A stretch of 64,000 nt of DNA from Ditylenchus dipsaci (Eukaryota > Nematoda > Chromadorea > Rhabditida > Anguinidae): assembly GCA_004194705.1 (NCBI GenBank), contig SADC01001204.1, positions 1,612,001 to 1,676,000 of the forward strand, written 5' to 3'. Both the position numbers and the translations under genes were made by a program. Position 1 is the first letter of the stretch, and every line of letters starts with the position of its first letter. The notes below the pieces were generated by a model. That model was not told where the DNA came from, did not search any database, and saw nothing but the letters and a program-made list of their open reading frames with translations. Below are positions 27,101-37,042 of the stretch, one piece after another.

Positions 27101-30100
27101 GAAACAAATAGCCATGAGAAAGGAGACTGATTTGGTTAGTGAAGCCAGGCAGAAAGCTATGTCTAATACTGCCAAGTGGGTCGCAGAATCCAATGCGAGT
27201 AGGAAAAATGTGAAAAAAGAGCCAACGATTCCAGTAACTGTTTCTGATAACCCCTCTAAAAGAAGAAATGAAGTGGTGGATTATCAGCCACATAGCTCTA
27301 AACACGAAGAAAGGGCTAGAAAAAGGAGTTCATCCAGACACCAAACACAAAAAATAGCCTCTCCTACTCCGACCAATCACTATTATGAAGTGGAAGAAGA
27401 GACGAAAAAAGTTGCGAAACCGCATGAAAATGGTAGCAGATCCAAAATTACTCCTATAAATGAACATTCCAATGATAGAATGACTAGTTCAGCTGTGATT
27501 CCCACGCAAAAAGAAGCGGAAGAGCCGAAAAAGGTCCTCAAAACGGTCAGATCTGTCCCAAAAGCTTCCGTTTCCAGCCAGTTTCCTCAGACTCAGAAGT
27601 GCAATGGCCAGCTTTTGTTTGGTCAAACCCCTACTTCTGCTCTGCAAACAGCTGTTATGATGGCTTCCCCTCCTTCTTTGGATTTCATTTTGCACCGGAG
27701 AAGGCATCAAGCCATGGCACAGACGTATGAAAATGCTTGTTGGGCGAATGGAGATGGTAGCGGAGACAGTCCACTCATGTCCAGAAAACAGAAATTGGCT
27801 CTGAAGTTGCGAGGAGGACAACCAGCAGGCAATGGCCAGTTGATGAGAAGCAAGTCACAGTCGAGGTGTATGCTGAGAAGCAGCACTGGACTACTGCCTG
27901 GCGAGTACCAAGGCACCAAGGAAGAGCCAGTACTTGTCAATGTGACTGAACTGCAAGACAAGTTTGGGGTGCAAAGGTCCAAGACTAGTAGCAACTTGCA
28001 GTCTTATTCGGCTGGTGCTAAGGTGGGACTGACAAAAAATACATTGACTTGGTGAAGGTCTCAGCTTTGACCAGTAGTGTTGGAAGTTTAGTAAGGGGTG
28101 GTTTAGCAACGGTTTGCAATAAAACTCTGCTCCTTGAATCCATTCAAAACTATGTTCAACATCTTCTTGTTAATGGCCATTCTATGATAAGTGGCCCCAT
28201 TTTGTCCCTTCCAGACCATGAGAAACAAGAATTTACGGGTCCTCTCCCCTTGAGAAAAAGTAATTTTGCGCTGGCTGGGGAGGGGAATATATACCATAGC
28301 CTCATTTTGCATTGAATATGGTCAACAAAAACACGAAAAGCAGTGCTTCTTATACTATTCAAATTTTCTGCCAAAAGTAATGTCCGCGACATACAGATGA
28401 ACCGTACAGATGAATTCACTACAGAAGAATTCACTGCAATTCACCGTCGCCCTTTTAACATGGTCTATTGGTCAAAGCAGAGTCACCCTTCCGGGTTTTC
28501 TCGGGTTCCATCTATTTATCTATGTATGAAAATATACAGGCTTGGCCCTCCATCAAGAAGTTGAGCAGCAGCAGTGTGAAAAAGAAGCGCAGCCAGCAGT
28601 ACTCCTCCAATAGCTGTTTACCCATATTCTCCAACGACGCCTCCATGGTTTTGGAGCTGTTCGACCCCGTGGAAAACGAAAAAAGGAGATTTGAAGCAGA
28701 AAAGAAAGCCATGTTGGTGAAAAGAGATAGGATTGGCTTTGCTATGGTTCAGCAGGAACTAGAAGACTTTAGTCAAATCAAACAATTGCCTTTGGGCAGA
28801 TGGAGAACCCTCAGAATTGCCGATTTGCCCCAAGTGGAACAGTTCTTGCTGGTCTAATTTTGAAATAAAAAATGCTTGAAAAAATATAAAATTTGTATTT
28901 CTAAATGATATAAAATATGTTTGTTTTCAGAGACCCAAAAAGAAAGCCCTCCATGAGTATTACAATGACGATGATGTGGAACTAGAAGGTAAGGGCTAAT
29001 TTTCCAATTTTTTGTTTACAGTTTTTATTATTTTTACTTCAGCAATGGCCTTGGTAGTAGACCCGAACGCTCCTAGACCGGGAGGATCCTTGATCACCCC
29101 AGCGAGAGGAGACTTCCCCAATAATGCTATAGGTAGACATCACCAGTCTCTCCAGAATCAGCCCCGCTCCATCGACTCCATCCTCCACAGGTTCGGCACT
29201 ACTCAGCCAAAAGCCCTGGCCGGTTGCGTCTTAGACCATCAGGGCAAAATTGCTGCTTCACTTACTTATGGTAGGTTTCTAGTTCAATGAAAAAATCTAG
29301 ACTCCTTATCCTCTAATTTCAGGCAAGTTGCTCAGTCGTGCATCCAAACTGGCCTTTATGTTGTTGAACAAACAAATCACCATAGTCACCTCAGGATCCA
29401 AGGAAAAGGTGATATTTTCCGTCAAATTATTAATTTGCGTAAAAATATGTCGCAGACGTAGTAAGGCTTGTTGTCAGTGTAAATACGGTTATTACCCTAC
29501 TAAAATGTGGCTTGGAAACTGGAATCAACTTTACAACTACTACTTTCCATTTTAGGTGCACTTATGCCTACCTGGTGACCGTGTTGCTTTGGTTTACCCA
29601 AACACTGAACCTTTAGCCTTCTTGACTGCTTTTTACGGCTGTCTGTTGGCAGGGGTAGTGCCTGTGCCCATTGAAGTGCCCCTCACCAAACGAGTAATTT
29701 TTTTTTTCAGTTTTTCAAATTTTACCTTTATTTTATTTTCTAGGATGCTGGTATCCAGCAGTTTGGTTTCTTACTCGGCAGTTGTGGGGTTCGAGTGGCT
29801 TTGACTTCTGAGAGTTGCCTTAAAGGCCTTCCAAAAACTGGTCAAATGAGTGCGGGTCACCAGAACCCCTCTTGCTCAACTGCCAACAACACCTCCAGCT
29901 CCAGCGCCACCACAAATAACGCTACTGGTGCTGGGTTGGGTTCTCCATCGTCGTCCCTCGGGCCTTCCACTTCTTTCTCGTCCTCCACCACTGGTTCTGG
30001 AGGCTCTGGTTCAGGTGGAGTGACCACCAGCAACCACAACTACTATAACCACTATGCCCTTCCACCAACCCACATGATGTGGCTGATTTCAAGGTATGCA

Positions 30101-33100
30101 CATCTGAATGCACTTGACTTGTAGGAGACTGCCTATAGGTGAATATTGACTTGCAGGGTTGGCCCAGGTTGCAGTGGGTAGTGACAGAGCACCTGTCTAA
30201 ACCTTCCAGAGACTGGACCCTGCCCTCCCTACTAGCTAATGATGATCATGCCTACATAGAGTACACTACTGATAGGGAGGGTAGTGTAAAAGGGGTATGC
30301 GTATCCAGGCAAGCCATGCTCGCCCACTCCCGATCCATTGTTGCTGCTCTTGGCTATAAAGAAGGTAGGTGATCACTTGAGAGGTTTTACCGCAATAGTT
30401 GAAACATTTAAAGGTGAAACCATGGTCTCTGTGCTCGATTTTAAAAGAGATGTAGGGCTTTGGCATGGCGTCTTAGCTGTAAGTTGGCTTTTTCTTTGGT
30501 ATTGTTTTCTTTATTATGGCTGCCAGTAGGATCAAACTGAAAACTTTCGGCAAATCCGTAAATTTTTCCGCAAATTAGTGAATTTTTAAGGCAAATTTGT
30601 AAAAGCTTTTATTCTTGGTGGTTTTCTGATTTTTTAGACTAAAGTGTAGCCCAGGATTTCGGCTTTCTAAGGATCACAGCCTACTTGATAGCTTGTTAGA
30701 AAGCTGAAATCTTGGGCAGACGTTGGTCAATAAAATAAGAATAACACCAAGAATAAAAGCTTTTACAAACTTGCCTTAAAAATTTATTGATTTGCCGGAA
30801 AGATTCACAGATTTTCCGGGACACTTCACATACAGATAAGTTGAAAGAGATATAACATGAGGCCCCTCTTAATTTTATATAACTTTAAGGCAATATACAA
30901 TGGAATGCGAGTTCACTTTGTGCCCTACTCCCTGATGAAGATCAACCCCACCTCCTGGCTAGCCCAAGTCACAAAACACCAAGCAAGTGCAGCTTTAGTC
31001 AAATCCAGAGACTTACACTGGTCCCTCATGGCTACCCGTGACCACAAGGAGCTCCAACTACAGTCTCTAAGGTCAATTGTGGTAGCTGATGGCTGCAATC
31101 CCTGGTCCTTGTCTTCCTGCGACCAGTTCATATCCGTATTCCAGCCAATGGGGCTGCAACCTAATGTGCTGTGTCCCTGTGCTGGCTCTCCTGAAACTGG
31201 GATTGTGGCCATGAGGAGGCCAGCTCTACAAGAAACTACTACAGCAAATGGCAACGGCAATGCAACTAGTAGCCAGACAACCAGTGTTTGCAGTAGTGGC
31301 AGGGGTATACTCTCCATGCTAGCTTTGAGCCATTCTGTGTGAGGTTTTACGCCTAATTCTAGGGCTTTCATTCTTGGGAAAAAATATAATGGCTCATAAG
31401 GGTTGGTTTGATGCTAGGCTACTATTCTTGATAGCTCAAAAGCGAGAAACTCGATTATCATATCGTAATTGCAGAAAAACAATCGACAAAATCATTTTTC
31501 TAGCAAAAAACTTAGAAACTATTTTACGACCATGTTAAATTTTCCAACTCTCATCATTGTCACTATTTTCAGGGTCAGGGTAGACGAAGAAAATTCACTT
31601 ACTTCACTGACTTTGCAGGTAATTATTAAGTATAGATACTTTTAAAATTGTTATTTTGATTATTAGGATGCCGGACAAGTGATTCCCGGAGGGATAGCGG
31701 TAATCATCAAACCGAGTGGCCCAACCAAACTGTGCAAAGCAGATGAAGTTGGCGAGATTTGTGTTCACGCCCCTTCCACAGCTTCCTGTTACTTCGGTCT
31801 CAAAGGCATGAGTCAACAGACGTTTGGAGTATGTCCTCTAGGGCCAGATCAACGACCTCTTGGACCTGCTCACTATGTCAGGAGTGGATTAATTGGATTT
31901 TTGGGACCAGTAAGCTAATTTATTAATTTACAGTCGACCCTCGGTTAATTAACACCTTATCTAGCAGGCTTAAACCTGCCCCTATGGGTATCAGATAACC
32001 AAATGATAACTGTAGCTTTTTACACAATTTTGATTTCATATGAAAACAATTTTTTTGAATTAAAAATTCGATCTTGTGAAAATCAAAGAAAAGACTGGAT
32101 TTGTGTCGAAAAAATAAATGATTTGATTCTTGATAAATATTTGTATATTTTTAATCAATGTATATTTTTAATCAAGAAAAGTGACAAATGTGACACGATC
32201 ATGCCACTATCCCTCGTGAAGATTTATTCCTTTTGAAGTTTACGAATTTTATAATAAAAATGCAGCCTTTTCAAATCAAGCATTTTTGTGGGACAAAGTT
32301 GTGAAAAAATGGGCAGCGAGCGATTGCGCAAATTCAGATCAGATCAAATTTCGCAAAAATCATTGGCATTATCCGGAAAATATTTGCCGAATAACGCCAA
32401 TGATTTTTGCGCAATCGCTCGCTGCCCGAAAAAATGCTAAAAACAAATTTATGCCAAAAGCCAGCTTTTTGTGCAGCTCAAAAAGAAATTATTGTTTTAG
32501 GAAGGATTAGTCTTTGTGATTGGTAACAAGACTTCCATGTTATCGGTGTCTGGCAGACAACACAGTGCTGATGATCTGATAGCAACAGTTCTAGCTGTCG
32601 AGCCCATGAAGTTTATTTATAGAGGCAGGATAGCGATATTCAGTGTGCGGGTGTTGAGGGACGAGAGGATATGTGTGGTGGCTGAGCAGAAACCTGATTT
32701 GACCGAAGAAGAAGCTTTTAACTGGATGGTCAGAGTGTTGCAAGGTAGAATGTTTTTCCATGTAAATTAAAATGAGTTTAAAGCTGAAAGAGGATTTTAG
32801 CGATCGACTCCATCCACCAGGTCGGCATATATTGCCTCGCTCTGGTTGCGCCTAACCAATTGCCCAAGGTAGTTAATCACTGTTTGATATGAAAGATTTT
32901 TAGACCTGCAACAAGTTTTTTTTAACAAAAGACTCGTTTTTCAGACGCCTTTAGGAGGTATTCATGTGACGGAGACGAGGCAACGCTTTCTAGATGGCCA
33001 TCTACATCCAGCCACGCTGTTAATGTGCCCCAAAACTGTGTGCTCAACCTGCCCAAGCCTAGGGAACAGCAGTCCATTGAGGTGGGCCCAGCTGCCATAT

Positions 33101-36100
33101 ATGTGGGCAACATAGTCCAAGGTAAATAAAACTTTCTTTTGAAAATGAAAAAATGTGAAAAATTCGCAAATTGCTAGGTGTGCGCATAGCTGCTGCTCAA
33201 GGAAGGGAGTTGAGTATGGCTCATGATGAGGTGTGCATTGAGATCTTCAATTTCAAAATATATATTTATTTTATTACTTTCAGCCAGTCTTTTGATCGAC
33301 ATCCTGCGCCAGCGAGCCATCCAAACGCCAGAACATGTCTTGTTCACTCAAATCAACGCCAAAGGGGTGGAGCTAGACAACTTCTCGTGTCAACATTTGC
33401 TCAAGAAGGCTGAGAGAATAGGTGCTTTGCTGCTGGACAAGGGCCATTTGAGTGCTGGAGACCATGTGGCTCTGATATTCCCGCCTGGCCTGGAGCTCAT
33501 TGCTGCTTTTTATGGCTGTTTGGCTGCAGGTAATCTATTTGAGTTCAAAATTAACCCTGAGATCAGGGAATAAGCTTGAATAAGCACTTTAAAGGGGCAT
33601 GCTCGTCACCGATGGAAATATTTTGAAAGGCTGGTACCAACGAAATTCAAACGAGAATTAATTAGACGTAATTTCGTAAAAGTCGAGGAAAAATTGTACC
33701 TCCCGTTGGAATTGAACCGACGACCACCTTTAGCAGTCCGCGTCTTTATTTCACTATGCCACCAAAGCTATCAAGTGGAGGAACTGATAGTTTAAATCAA
33801 ACAAACTTTATATCAATCATGTTTTTACAAACATGTTGCAGGTCTTGTGCCTGTTTGCATCCGTGCTCCATCCACCCAAAACTTGCAAGCATCATTAATC
33901 ACAGTTAGAATGGTGGTTGATGTTTCCAAGTCGGTGGCACTGCTCTCCAACTCTGCAATGATCAAGATTCTTAAATCCAAAGAAGCATCTCACCGAGTGA
34001 ACACCAAAGCCTGGCCTACCATTCTCGATATCGACGACATACCTAGCTCGTCTGTGGCAAAGAGGCGGAATGTAATCCAGGACCAGCAGGAGAACAGAAG
34101 GTCTAGCGACACTTGTTACTTGGTTAGTCATAGTGCCACAAACTCTATGAAAAGTCGAGCTAATACTTGAATAAAACTTTCAGGATTTCTCTGTAAGCAC
34201 AACAGGCCAACTGCAGGCATAGTAATCACTGCTTTGGGAGGTAATTGGGAGGTTGCACAACAATACATAATCTTTACTTTTATTTACAGCGGCTTCCCAG
34301 TGCAAGAGTCTAAAAGTGGCGTGTGAACTGTATCCCTCAAGGAATGTGACCCTCTGCTTAGATCCATGCTGTGGCCTGGGTTTTACTCTCTGGTGCTTGT
34401 CTAGTTGGCTGCATCATTGAGTTTACAAAAGAATTAATTTGTTTAAGTGTCTATTCTGGACACCACTCCACACTAATATCACCTGCAGAAGTAGAGCAGA
34501 ATGCATCCATTTGGCTGAGCATGCTCTCTCAGAACAAAGGTTAGTTTATATTTTAGAAGCAAAAAAATTTCATTCAAATCTGTTTTTTTCATAAATCGGA
34601 AAAGATCTTGCAAAAACAGAATTATGTATTCAAATCAAAAAGAAACATGCCGAGTGAGATTGCCAATTTTTAAGTTCACTTTTCTGTAGTATTTTACCAA
34701 TTCTGTTGGCTAAGTTGTGATATAGGACGAATATCGATTAGTGACCCTAAATAATGTTTTTTTTCAAATTTTTAGCAAAAATCGTAGATTGTTAGTTGTC
34801 AAAAATACACTTCCCAGTTAATTTTGAAAGGAAAATCAACAGAGGCACCAAGATCGGGGTGTATATCACAATTGAACCATTCTTTTTGGTCAGTCTGATT
34901 TTTTGCCAAATGTGATTCGATGGTCTATCCAAAATATCGTAAGAATTACGATTTTGCCAATTGTTTTTCTAAAATCTTCTATTTCGCCGTAAAGACCCGT
35001 GGACCTCGATAACCCAGCACCTCTTTTTGGAAAGCAATTGTTGCCCGAAAACATCATAGAGTAGATAAATGAATCGTTTTGGTGAAGACTGGCATTAAAG
35101 CTACAGAAATTTAGTTCGTGACACTTTCTGCTCATACAGTGTTATGGAGATGTGCGTTCGTGAGTTGGCCCCTCAAATCCTGCAACTCAAGGAGAAGGGC
35201 ATCAATTTGTCGAGGCGAGCCTCTTATTCCACTCATGCAACCAGCCTTTATTAATACTAACCTATTCAGTCTTCGCACATGTGTGGCTGTTGCAGAAGAG
35301 CGTCCTCGAGTGCAGTTGTGCAATGCTTTTATCAAACTATTCGCTCCTCTAGGTCTATCTTCCAAGACAGTCAGGTAGAAACAAGTCTTTAGCCTAATCC
35401 AACCAAAAAATTCACTCTGTCCATTTTCAGCACCTCGTTTGGCTCGCGAGTAAACACAGCAATATGCATGCAGGGAGCTGCTAGTCCTGATCCCTCTACT
35501 GTTTACGTGGATGCCAGAGCGTTGCGCAACGACAGAGTCACCTTAGTAGAGAAAGGCGCACCTCACAGTATCCCTCTGATGGAAAGTGGAAAGGTGAATT
35601 TATTTAGTTAACTAGTGGGAACAGATTAATATCACCAGTCTTTCAGCTTCTACCCGGCGTAAAAGTGGTGATTGCTAATCCTGAAACCAGAGGTCAATGC
35701 GCTGATTCTCATCTTGGTGAAATTTGGGTAGCTGGTCAGCATAATGCTGATGGGTACTACAGCATTTTTGGAGAGGACACACATCTACACACCGACCATT
35801 TCAATGCCCGGCTTACCACAGGAGACCAAAACTGTTTTTGCTAGAACAGGCTATTTGGGTTTCTTAAAGCAGACACAAGCTATTACTGCTGATGGAGGTC
35901 AGTCTTTTCCGAATTTACACCGCACCTGAACAAAATCGATACTTTGCATTTTTATATTATTTTCAACATAGCTAAAGTAAAAGTGCAATTTTGCAATCCA
36001 TATTCTTGCAGAACTCCACGACGCTGTCTTCGTAGTGGGAGCACTGGACGAGACCTTAATGCTGCGAGGAATGCGTTACCACCCAGTTGACATAGAAACA

Positions 36101-36432
36101 ACTGTGATTCGCTCTCACAAACGAATTATTGAGAGGTAAATATAATTTTGAAAACAAGTCTTTAAACTGAATTTTTCAGCGCCGTCTTCACATGGACTCA
36201 TCTGTTAGTAGTAGTTGCTGAAACAGATGCCCCGGAGGCAGAAGCCCTTGACCTGGTGCCTGCGATCACCTCCTCAGTCTTGGAGGAGCACCATCTTATA
36301 GTAGGAGTAGTGATGATTATAGATCCAGGAGCCATTCCAATCAACAGCAGAGGCGAGAAACAAAGAATGCATCTAAGAGACTCCTTCCTAAAAGACCAGC
36401 TAGACCCTATTTATGTTGCTTACAACATGTAA
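8024..36432 (+). CDS. DIP2: Disco-interacting protein 2 (DIP2), complete multi-exon gene
   Basis: I recognise this as DIP2 by matching translated exons to the family over its full length. There are about 35 exons totalling about 5.6 kb (about 1,870 residues), against roughly 1,570 in human and 1,770 in fly; the excess is low-complexity linker and loops. Domain order is an N-terminal DMAP1-binding domain (about residues 1-165), a basic/acidic Ser-rich linker (about 165-525), then two FAAL/acyl-CoA-ligase-like adenylation domains (about 525-1195 and 1230-1866). The last residues YVAYNM before TAA at 36430 are the family's conserved C-terminus. Start chosen: ATG at 8024, with an in-frame TGA upstream, leading into KLPDHVRS and LLDLELSE. 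Known for the family: DIP2 limits a subset of diacylglycerols and affects axon branching. About ten single-base frame breaks interrupt it; see the segment entries. Junction phases fit except where noted. Confidence 0.96.
9344..10313. mobile_element. Long-TIR element with poly-C/poly-G ends, copy 1 (DIP2 intron 4)
   Basis: Left arm 9344-9555 and right arm about 10090-10313 are inverted copies: GCGCTACTGTAATATAACCC followed by C-runs, against G-runs followed by CAGTAGCGTC. Each arm repeats a short (TACTGT-ATATA-C/G-run) unit three times. No transposase was recognised. Homologous copies lie at 55924-57238, about 59590-60060 and 28140-28310. Confidence 0.75.
11366..11519. mobile_element. CCGTATTTCCTCTAATAA MITE, copy 1
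   Basis: Perfect terminal inverted repeat CCGTATTTCCTCTAATAA, flanked by TA. The arms carry GGCGGCC units. It lies within DIP2 intron 4. Same family: 14665-14912, 38532-38778 and 51213-51439, with a degraded copy near 26181-26275. Confidence 0.8.
14665..14912. mobile_element. CCGTATTTCCTCTAATAA MITE, copy 2
   Basis: TA-flanked inverted ends CCGTATTTCCTCTAATAA and TTATTAGAGGAAATACGG, with GGGCGCTTATTAGAG units inside the right end. It lies in DIP2 intron 4. The interior resembles copy 3 at 38532, in opposite orientation. Confidence 0.8.
15738..19212 (+). CDS. DIP2: DIP2 exons 5-10: charged Ser-rich linker
   Basis: Exons are 15738-15932, 17099-17160, 17433-17746, 17810-17932, 18952-19101 and 19157-19212. 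The product is low complexity: an acidic Ser/Asp stretch (DSSDSDTSQEDVSTLDSGTED), then lysine-rich sequence, then a Pro/Arg segment (QPPIRRTSRRLSPPPKRTS), which are plausible phosphorylation and nuclear-localisation-like signals. Exon 10 encodes KVSQKIQQLLLTL, matching the conserved DIP2 motif VSTKIQQLLNTL and proving linkage to exon 11. Two frame breaks lie in exon 7: one at about 17586-17598, after which the natural frame reads ENSEKSVLSDQVNGAG, and one in the CCC at 17716-17718, after which it reads PSKAKVNK. All GT-AG junction phases agree once these are allowed for. Linker sequence is lineage-specific, so individual exon borders rest on phase rather than homology. Confidence 0.82.
16165..16949. 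mobile_element. PiggyBac-like MITE interrupted by a pogo-like MITE
   Basis: TTAA|AGGACCATGAAACTTG on the left and CAAGTTTCATGGTCCT|TTAA on the right. The arms share GCGCGGGACCACCCT in inverse. The right arm is split by the element at 16496-16920, so the TTAA element is older. It lies in DIP2 intron 5. Confidence 0.8.
16496..16920. mobile_element. Pogo/mariner-like palindromic MITE, copy 1
   Basis: A near-perfect palindrome of about 425 bp with ends CAGTCAAACCTCGATATA and GGTTTGACTG. The unique centre is only a few bases, around 16708. A second copy is at 59158-59586 with clean TA flanks; here the left dinucleotide is AT. Confidence 0.85.
18805..18896 (-). other. tRNA-Pro-like sequence with expanded anticodon loop
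   Basis: The minus strand shows A-box-like GGTCTAGTGGCATGATTC, anticodon-stem-like CTTGC/GCAAG, B box GTTCGATTCCC and a 3' arm CCGAGCCC, as in tRNA-Pro. The loop between the stem halves is about 27 nt instead of 7, and the 5' acceptor strand does not pair with CGAGCCC. It is probably a tRNA pseudogene or SINE head rather than a working tRNA. It lies in DIP2 intron 8. Confidence 0.5.
19213..26790. other. DIP2 intron 10, part before the nested gene
   Basis: Holds the long element at 21368-22526 and an imperfect palindrome at about 24776-24875 (ACACCCACTCATCCTG inverted). About 22990-23420 carries recurrent GCAAATCTTGC/GCGCAAATCT-like units. A degraded TACCGTATTT MITE lies at about 26181-26275. 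Short open frames near 23838-24246 and 25203-25646 show no family resemblance. Confidence 0.4.
21368..22526. mobile_element. Pogo-like long inverted-repeat element (1,159 bp)
   Basis: TA|CAGTCGAGTC on the left and GACTCGACTG|TA on the right. The terminal parts are arrays of CGATATAAGATACACC units. Long arms match in inverse well into the interior, for example CCATTGAGCCGGCATTACC against its reverse near 22115-22135. No transposase frame was seen. It lies in DIP2 intron 10. Confidence 0.8.
26808..28857 (+). CDS. Nested gene in DIP2 intron 10, unknown product (about 510 aa)
   Basis: I do not recognise this protein. Exon 1 (26808-28022, 405 codons from ATG) and exon 2 (28540-28857) join in phase through an AAG|GTGGGA donor and a TATACAG acceptor, giving about 510 residues. 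If intron 1 is not used, exon 1 reads on to a stop at 28055. The product is basic and hydrophilic, with Lys/Arg/Ser/Gln-rich tracts, a central QLLFGQTPTSALQTAV block, SPLMSRKQKLALKLRGG, and a charged helical C-terminus (LELFDPVENEKRRFEAEKKA and GRWRTLRIADLPQVEQF). It has no signal peptide or membrane segment. AATAAA lies 7 nt after the stop (28864). TATAA at 26796 is too close to the ATG to serve as its core promoter. It lies on the same strand as DIP2 inside a 9.7 kb intron, between exons 10 and 11. Its codon pattern and lack of frame breaks over 1.2 kb support a real gene. Its intron contains a transposon fragment. Confidence 0.6.
28023..28539. repeat. Transposon-bearing intron of the nested gene
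   Basis: About 28140-28310 contains sequence shared with the poly-C/G-ended repeat family seen at 9344-10313 and 55924-57238 (AAACTATGTTCAACATCTT followed by a GTGGCCCC..TGTCCCTTCC stretch). It is a fragment without recognisable ends. It splits the nested gene's two coding exons, which supports treating 28023-28539 as an intron. Confidence 0.5.
28931..33230 (+). CDS. DIP2: DIP2 exons 11-24: first FAAL-like adenylation domain
   Basis: Exons: 28931-28988, 29043-29270, 29323-29408, 29556-29693, 29744-30093, 30157-30364, 30414-30478, 30890-31338, 31573-31618, 31667-31909, 32501-32744, 32801-32868, 32945-33121, 33178-33230. Recognisable blocks are SIDSILHRFGTTQPKALAGC (exon 12), PGDRVALVYPN and PVPIEVPLTK (exon 14), YIEYTTDREGSVKGVCVSR (exon 16, the equivalent of the AMP-binding P-loop region), VLDFKRDVGLWHG (exon 17), VPYSLMKINPTSW (exon 18) and SVSGRQHSADDLIATVLAVE (exon 21, hinge region). 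Family knowledge places these in FAAL-like ANL folds that are proposed to act on acyl chains without CoA release. Exon 15 carries a Ser/Thr/Asn/Gly-rich insert. Frame breaks lie at about 30062-30071 (CC should be CCC) and about 33045 (AA should be AAA). Every other junction is in phase. Confidence 0.95.
30560..30815. repeat. Palindromic MITE-like repeat in DIP2 intron 17
   Basis: The arms contain AAAGCTTTTATTCTTGGTG on the left and ACCAAGAATAAAAGCTTTTA on the right, with CCAAGATTTCAGC-type sequence toward the centre. Ends are not clearly defined. Confidence 0.6.
32283..32430. repeat. Palindrome in DIP2 intron 20
   Basis: GGGCAGCGAGCGATTGCGCA pairs with its inverse TGCGCAATCGCTCGCTGCCC about 75 bp away, and ATTGGC/GCCAAT lies nearer the centre. 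The preceding 31934-32010 starts with CAGTCGACCCTCGGTTAA, a pogo-like end. Confidence 0.6.
33284..36432 (+). CDS. DIP2: DIP2 exons 25-35: second FAAL-like adenylation domain and C-terminus
   Basis: Exons: 33284-33529, 33842-34122, 34184-34240, 34290-34404, 34448-34539, 35115-35214, 35270-35374, 35431-35593, 35647-35897, 36012-36135, 36180-36432. Blocks seen are GDHVALIFPPGLELIAAFYG, TVRMVVDVSKSVALL, LDPCCGLGFTLWCLSS, VYSGHHSTLISPAEVEQN, RTCVAVAEERPRVQL, TSFGSRVNTAICMQG, FVVGALDETLMLRGMRYHP and the terminal IPINSRGEKQRMHLRDSF. Frame breaks: start of exon 25 (CC for CCC), 34216 (GG for GGG), the exon 28 donor at 34404 (AG|TTGG, needing one more G to become GT), and 35828-35831 (one A too many). 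Intron 30 (35215-35269) uses a GC donor. No AATAAA was seen in the first few hundred bases after the stop. Confidence 0.95.
33696..33768 (-). other. tRNA-like sequence (tRNA pseudogene or SINE)
   Basis: Minus strand: A-box-like TGGCATAGTGAAAT, ACTGCTAAAGG in the anticodon-arm position, and B box GGTTCAATTCC at 33708-33718. Stems are imperfect and the A box is poor. It sits in DIP2 intron 25. The A-B spacing fits a tRNA-derived promoter, so a SINE head is as likely as a dead tRNA. Confidence 0.45.
35215..35269 (+). other. DIP2: GC-AG intron of DIP2 (55 nt)
   Basis: Exon 30 ends TTGTCGAG, followed by GCGAGC. Splicing there gives INLS|SLRTCVAVAEERP, which matches the conserved DIP2 sequence without gap. 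The only nearby GT alternative (35209) would delete a residue and alter the motif. GC donors are a known minor class of spliceosomal intron. Confidence 0.75.
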
Positions 36433-36810
36433 GATAGAGATGCTACATCTGCAGCAGCAACCCGGTATTTGTAATGCAAAGCTTATTCTTGTTTTCTCCA
36501 TATTCCTGTAAAAAGAGCTATTTTTCTCTGCCTTAAACAAAGCCACTAAATTGAACAAACACACATCTAAGACTAAATTTTTGTTGTTGTAATATTGATT
36601 ACTGATTGAGAACGCTACTCAAGTATGATTCTTACCAGTACTCGGAAGTCGTACTCTTAGTCGTACTCGTATCGTACTACGAGTACGAAATACGAGAGGC
36701 AAAATAGTAGGTAAGAGTACGAGTGCAAAGTACGAGCACGAACTACGATAAGCAAAGAACGAATCGTGCAGTAGCTAAATTGTCACTCGCACCCCATCTT
36801 TGTATCTTAA

Positions 36811-37042
36811 AGGGCCATTGCCACCTGTTTTGAATTGTCCCCAGCCAATTCAAATTTTTTTGCCCAATAATTCAACTTCTGTACGGTTTTTCAACTTGGT
36901 TTCTAACAAAACAAGGCCTATAATTTAATTTTAGCTATAGTTTTGTTAGAAACCAGGTTGAAAAATTCGTACGTAGATCCAGCGATAAAGAAAAAAATTC
37001 GAATTGGCGGGGACAACCGTTGTCGGGGACGGCAATGGCCCT
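36811..37042. mobile_element. PiggyBac-like palindromic MITE, copy 2
   Basis: Left flank TTAA then AGGGCCATTGCCACC; right end GGCAATGGCCCT followed by TTAG (one change from TTAA). Its interior GGTTTCTAACAAAACAAGGC is shared with copy 1 at 3961-4191. Confidence 0.7.

Noticed and set aside
26763..27305. 180-codon minus-strand open frame opposite the nested gene
   Set aside because: It is the antisense shadow of the 405-codon + strand exon. That exon has better codon structure, an in-phase splice and a poly(A) signal.
8024..36432. DIP2 as a pseudogene
   Set aside because: All domain blocks, splice signals and the C-terminus are preserved. The breaks are single-base and homopolymer-associated, and the same type occurs in BLTP1.
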